This document shows positions 43,038 through 43,462 of a stretch of 43,462 nucleotides of DNA, in pieces (the stretch's first letter is position 1; every line of letters starts with the position of its first letter). The stretch lies in contig SUVI01000011.1 of the NCBI GenBank assembly GCA_015062085.1, forward strand, positions 1 through 43,462. The letters run 5' to 3'. A program made the translations under genes and the position numbers. This DNA comes from Planctomycetaceae bacterium. Its GTDB lineage: Bacteria > Planctomycetota > Planctomycetia > Pirellulales > Thermoguttaceae. The notes beneath the pieces are model-generated. The model had not been told where the DNA came from. It saw nothing but the letters and a program-made list of their open reading frames with translations, and ran no database searches.

Positions 43038-43462
43038 TCACATCGACGAGTCCTCCAGACCGCCGGAAAGTAGTTTCCCTTCCAAAAGCGTGAGGCTCTT
43101 CCAGTACTCGCACAGCGCGTCGTAGTACTCGATGCTCGTCTCTCGGTAAACCCTCTGCGCGTGGACCAGATCGAGCATGCTCGACTCCTGATTTTCGTAG
43201 GCGACCGCCGCAAGTTTCAGCATTTCCTCCGCTTCAGGAAGGAGCGACGTCCGGTAAAGTTCCAGATTTTCGTCTGCTTTTGCATACTCGGCATACACTT
43301 CCGCGAGACGGTGACGGATGCCGAGCGCGACTCGCTCCAGCTCCTTCTGCGCCTGGATCGCTTCACTTCGGGCGGCTGAAATGTTGCCCTGATTCCGATC
43401 GCGGATACGAAGCGGAACGCTCAGAGAAACGGTCCCGACCATCATCTCTTCGCCGGTACTGT
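43038..43462 (-). CDS. TolC-like outer-membrane efflux protein, C-terminal part (truncated by window edge)
   Basis: The frame is open to the window edge and ends at 43038. Visible residues begin STGEEMMVGTVSLSVPLR, then IRDRNQGNISAARSEAIQAQ, a typical segment of outer-membrane efflux proteins. A long helical stretch follows (ELYRTSLLPEAEEMLKLAAV, then YENQESSMLDLVHAQRVY), which is the second TolC-type helical hairpin. The N-terminal half lies outside the window. It is the first visible gene of the efflux operon and would form the outer-membrane channel for the pump. The 263-bp gap to the next gene has no gene; a CCATGCC/GGCATGG hairpin at 42966-42987 lacks a T-run. Confidence 0.85.
   Translation of the reverse strand, partial: STGEEMMVGTVSLSVPLRIRDRNQGNISAARSEAIQAQKELERVALGIRHRLAEVYAEYAKADENLELYRTSLLPEAEEMLKLAAVAYENQESSMLDLVHAQRVYRETSIEYYDALCEYWKSLTLLEGKLLSGGLEDSSM

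Overview
The window looks like a chromosomal segment of a planctomycete-type (PVC superphylum) bacterium of moderate GC, perhaps host- or gut-associated. This is inferred from protein style, not from a marker gene. The signs are short N-terminal CxxC zinc ribbons on otherwise unrelated proteins, an NPCBM-type domain, giant Ig-like proteins, MoxR/DUF58 pairs, a PPi-type phosphofructokinase, BspA-like leucine-rich repeats, irregular Shine-Dalgarno sites and many short tandem repeats. No rRNA, tRNA, CRISPR array or insertion sequence was recognised.

Layout. 1-516 (+): the end of a BspA-like LRR gene and a start-less LRR remnant, closed by a terminator. 724-2823 (+): a Nudix-like protein and a secreted NPCBM-like protein. 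8233-2869 (-): three co-directional envelope proteins (coiled-coil membrane protein, zinc-ribbon/secretin-like protein, secreted propeller-like protein). 8234-8647: an AT-rich divergent control region with a good sigma70-type promoter pointing right. 8648-28113 (+): the main feature, an eight-gene array. It encodes a 2245-aa zinc-ribbon/TM/Ig-like protein, a SrfC-like P-loop NTPase, a SrfB-like Hsp70/actin-fold ATPase, a helical protein with a GrpE-like tail, a YbaB/EbfC protein, a zinc-ribbon/low-complexity/beta-propeller protein, a MoxR AAA+ ATPase and a DUF58 protein. 28315-32418 (+): PPi-type phosphofructokinase, pyruvate kinase of the K+-independent type and RibF. 36894-32573 (-): TruA, a probable pseudokinase, AccA and a membrane-anchored LRR protein. 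43462-37187 (-): a heavy-metal tripartite efflux operon (outer-membrane protein fragment, Cys/His-rich small protein, His-rich adaptor, HME-RND pump).

The 8648-28113 array is the candidate for an undescribed system. It joins a SrfB/SrfC pair to a possible GrpE-like exchange factor for SrfB, a MoxR/DUF58 chaperone pair, a YbaB protein and two zinc-ribbon scaffold proteins, one of which places a very long Ig-like stalk across the membrane. Two conserved catalytic positions are altered: the MoxR Walker B Glu is Gln, and the DUF58 MIDAS motif is DxSxG. I infer an NTP-driven assembly or remodelling machine linking the cytosol to the envelope. The divergent three-gene cluster, which also carries a zinc-ribbon/TM protein, may belong to it.

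The remaining genes are ordinary metabolism and metal resistance, with a few odd points: the pseudokinase beside accA, the ion/phosphoryl-donor signatures of the two glycolytic enzymes, and the minisatellite-like repeats inside and between genes.
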